Positions 4,566-5,017 of a stretch of 5,017 bases of DNA are shown here, piece after piece. How positions within the stretch are numbered: the stretch's first letter is position 1; each line of letters starts with the position of its first letter. The notes beneath the pieces are model-generated. The model was not told where the DNA came from and did no database searches. It saw only the letters and a list, made by a program, of their open reading frames with translations. Source of the DNA: an uncultured bacterium (GTDB lineage Bacteria; Cyanobacteriota; Vampirovibrionia; Gastranaerophilales; Gastranaerophilaceae); contig CACYCU010000204.1 of NCBI GenBank assembly GCA_902772945.1, positions 1 to 5,017 on the forward strand, written 5' to 3'. The position numbers were made by a program, and so were the translations under genes.

Positions 4566-5017
4566 TGTAAGAGTGATAGACAATCCTGTAGTACTTTTAA
4601 ATTTATGCACAATGCGTGACAAAAATACTGATAGTCAAGGGGTTAGAATTGCAACAAGAAAAATAACAAGATGTCTTTTATATGAGGCCGCAAAAAATCT
4701 TCCTCTTGTAGAAAAAGAAATTACAACTCCTCTTACAACATTTAGGGCAAAAACCATTGATCCTGATATAAACCTGATAATCTCACCAATTTTGCGTGCC
4801 GGATTAATATTCACTGATGAAGCAATAGATATTTTACCGCAAGCAACAATCAGGCATATCGGAATGTACAGGGATGAAAAAACTCTAAAACCGGTTTGGT
4901 ATTATAACAAAGTCCCTATGGCAACTCCAAATCCACAAGAATTTTATGTATACATTACAGATCCAATGCTTGCAACAGGAAATTCTTTGAAAGAAGCAGT
5001 AAAATTATATGCCGATA
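4558..5017 (+). CDS. upp: Uracil phosphoribosyltransferase, 3'-truncated by window edge
   Basis: This cytosolic pyrimidine-salvage enzyme makes UMP and pyrophosphate from uracil and PRPP. The frame stays open to the window end, showing 153 residues of an expected roughly 208. Family marks in order are: VIDNPVVLLNLCTMRD at 6-21 (equivalent to HPLVKHKLGLMRE in E. coli); SPILRAGL at 76-83; IGMYRDEKTLKPVWYYNKVP at about 101-120; and the PRPP-binding loop DPMLATGNS at 135-143. The C-terminal uracil-binding segment falls outside the window. The ATG at 4558 overlaps the MCE stop in a different frame (8 nt, 4558-4565) and has a Shine-Dalgarno site at 4545-4550, so it is probably expressed from the same transcript. 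No promoter for upp alone is visible. Confidence 0.95.
   Translation, partial: MNNVRVIDNPVVLLNLCTMRDKNTDSQGVRIATRKITRCLLYEAAKNLPLVEKEITTPLTTFRAKTIDPDINLIISPILRAGLIFTDEAIDILPQATIRHIGMYRDEKTLKPVWYYNKVPMATPNPQEFYVYITDPMLATGNSLKEAVKLYAD

Noticed and set aside
4960..4986. DPMLATGNS in Upp instead of the common DPMLATGGS
   Set aside because: Variation at this position occurs in other uracil phosphoribosyltransferases as I recall them, and the rest of the PRPP loop is intact, so it does not suggest loss of function.

Overview
The window is low-GC, densely coded bacterial chromosome holding housekeeping genes and no mobile element, CRISPR array, tRNA or rRNA. The clear promoter is sigma70-type (TTGACA-17-TATAAT). 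Shine-Dalgarno sites of the AGAGGT/AAGGTG kind precede several genes. A single-domain MCE lipid-transport protein points to a diderm (two-membrane) cell. The small gene at 3645-3887 looks like RNA polymerase omega, and its layout and Gly-ended C-terminus resemble the cyanobacterial form. With the AT-rich composition, this makes a non-photosynthetic cyanobacterial relative (Melainabacteria/Vampirovibrionia, e.g. Gastranaerophilales) my best guess. It is an inference from family resemblance, held at moderate-to-low confidence.

Layout. 1-1020 (+): 3' portion of glyA (serine hydroxymethyltransferase), cut by the left edge. 1025-2056 (+): WecA/TagO-type undecaprenyl-phosphate sugar-1-phosphate transferase, 4 nt after glyA and almost certainly co-transcribed. 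2042-2201: a textbook-perfect promoter whose -35 box lies in the last wecA codons, followed by a roughly 125-nt leader rich in hairpins. 2202-2723 (+): an unrecognised 173-aa protein with Gly-rich hydrophobic segments near both ends, closed by a strong intrinsic terminator (2744-2778). 2782-3585 (-): trimeric-type purine nucleoside phosphorylase. 3645-3887 (-): probable rpoZ, separated from the phosphorylase gene by a 12-bp hairpin. 3888-3983: divergent promoter region. 3984-4565 (+): MlaD-like MCE protein. 4558-5017 (+): upp (uracil phosphoribosyltransferase), overlapping the MCE gene by 8 nt and cut by the right edge.

How the genes relate. GlyA supplies glycine and one-carbon units, including those for purine synthesis. 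The phosphorylase and Upp are purine and pyrimidine salvage enzymes. WecA starts lipid-linked glycan assembly and the MCE protein handles envelope lipids. The set mixes nucleotide metabolism with envelope biogenesis rather than forming one pathway. glyA, wecA and upp also occur close together upstream of the ATP synthase operon in many Firmicutes, so part of this order may be old.

The most interesting part is 2042-2723: an ideal promoter, a leader with mutually exclusive helices, and an unknown glycine-zipper membrane protein. I saw no known riboswitch class and no clear novel multi-gene system.
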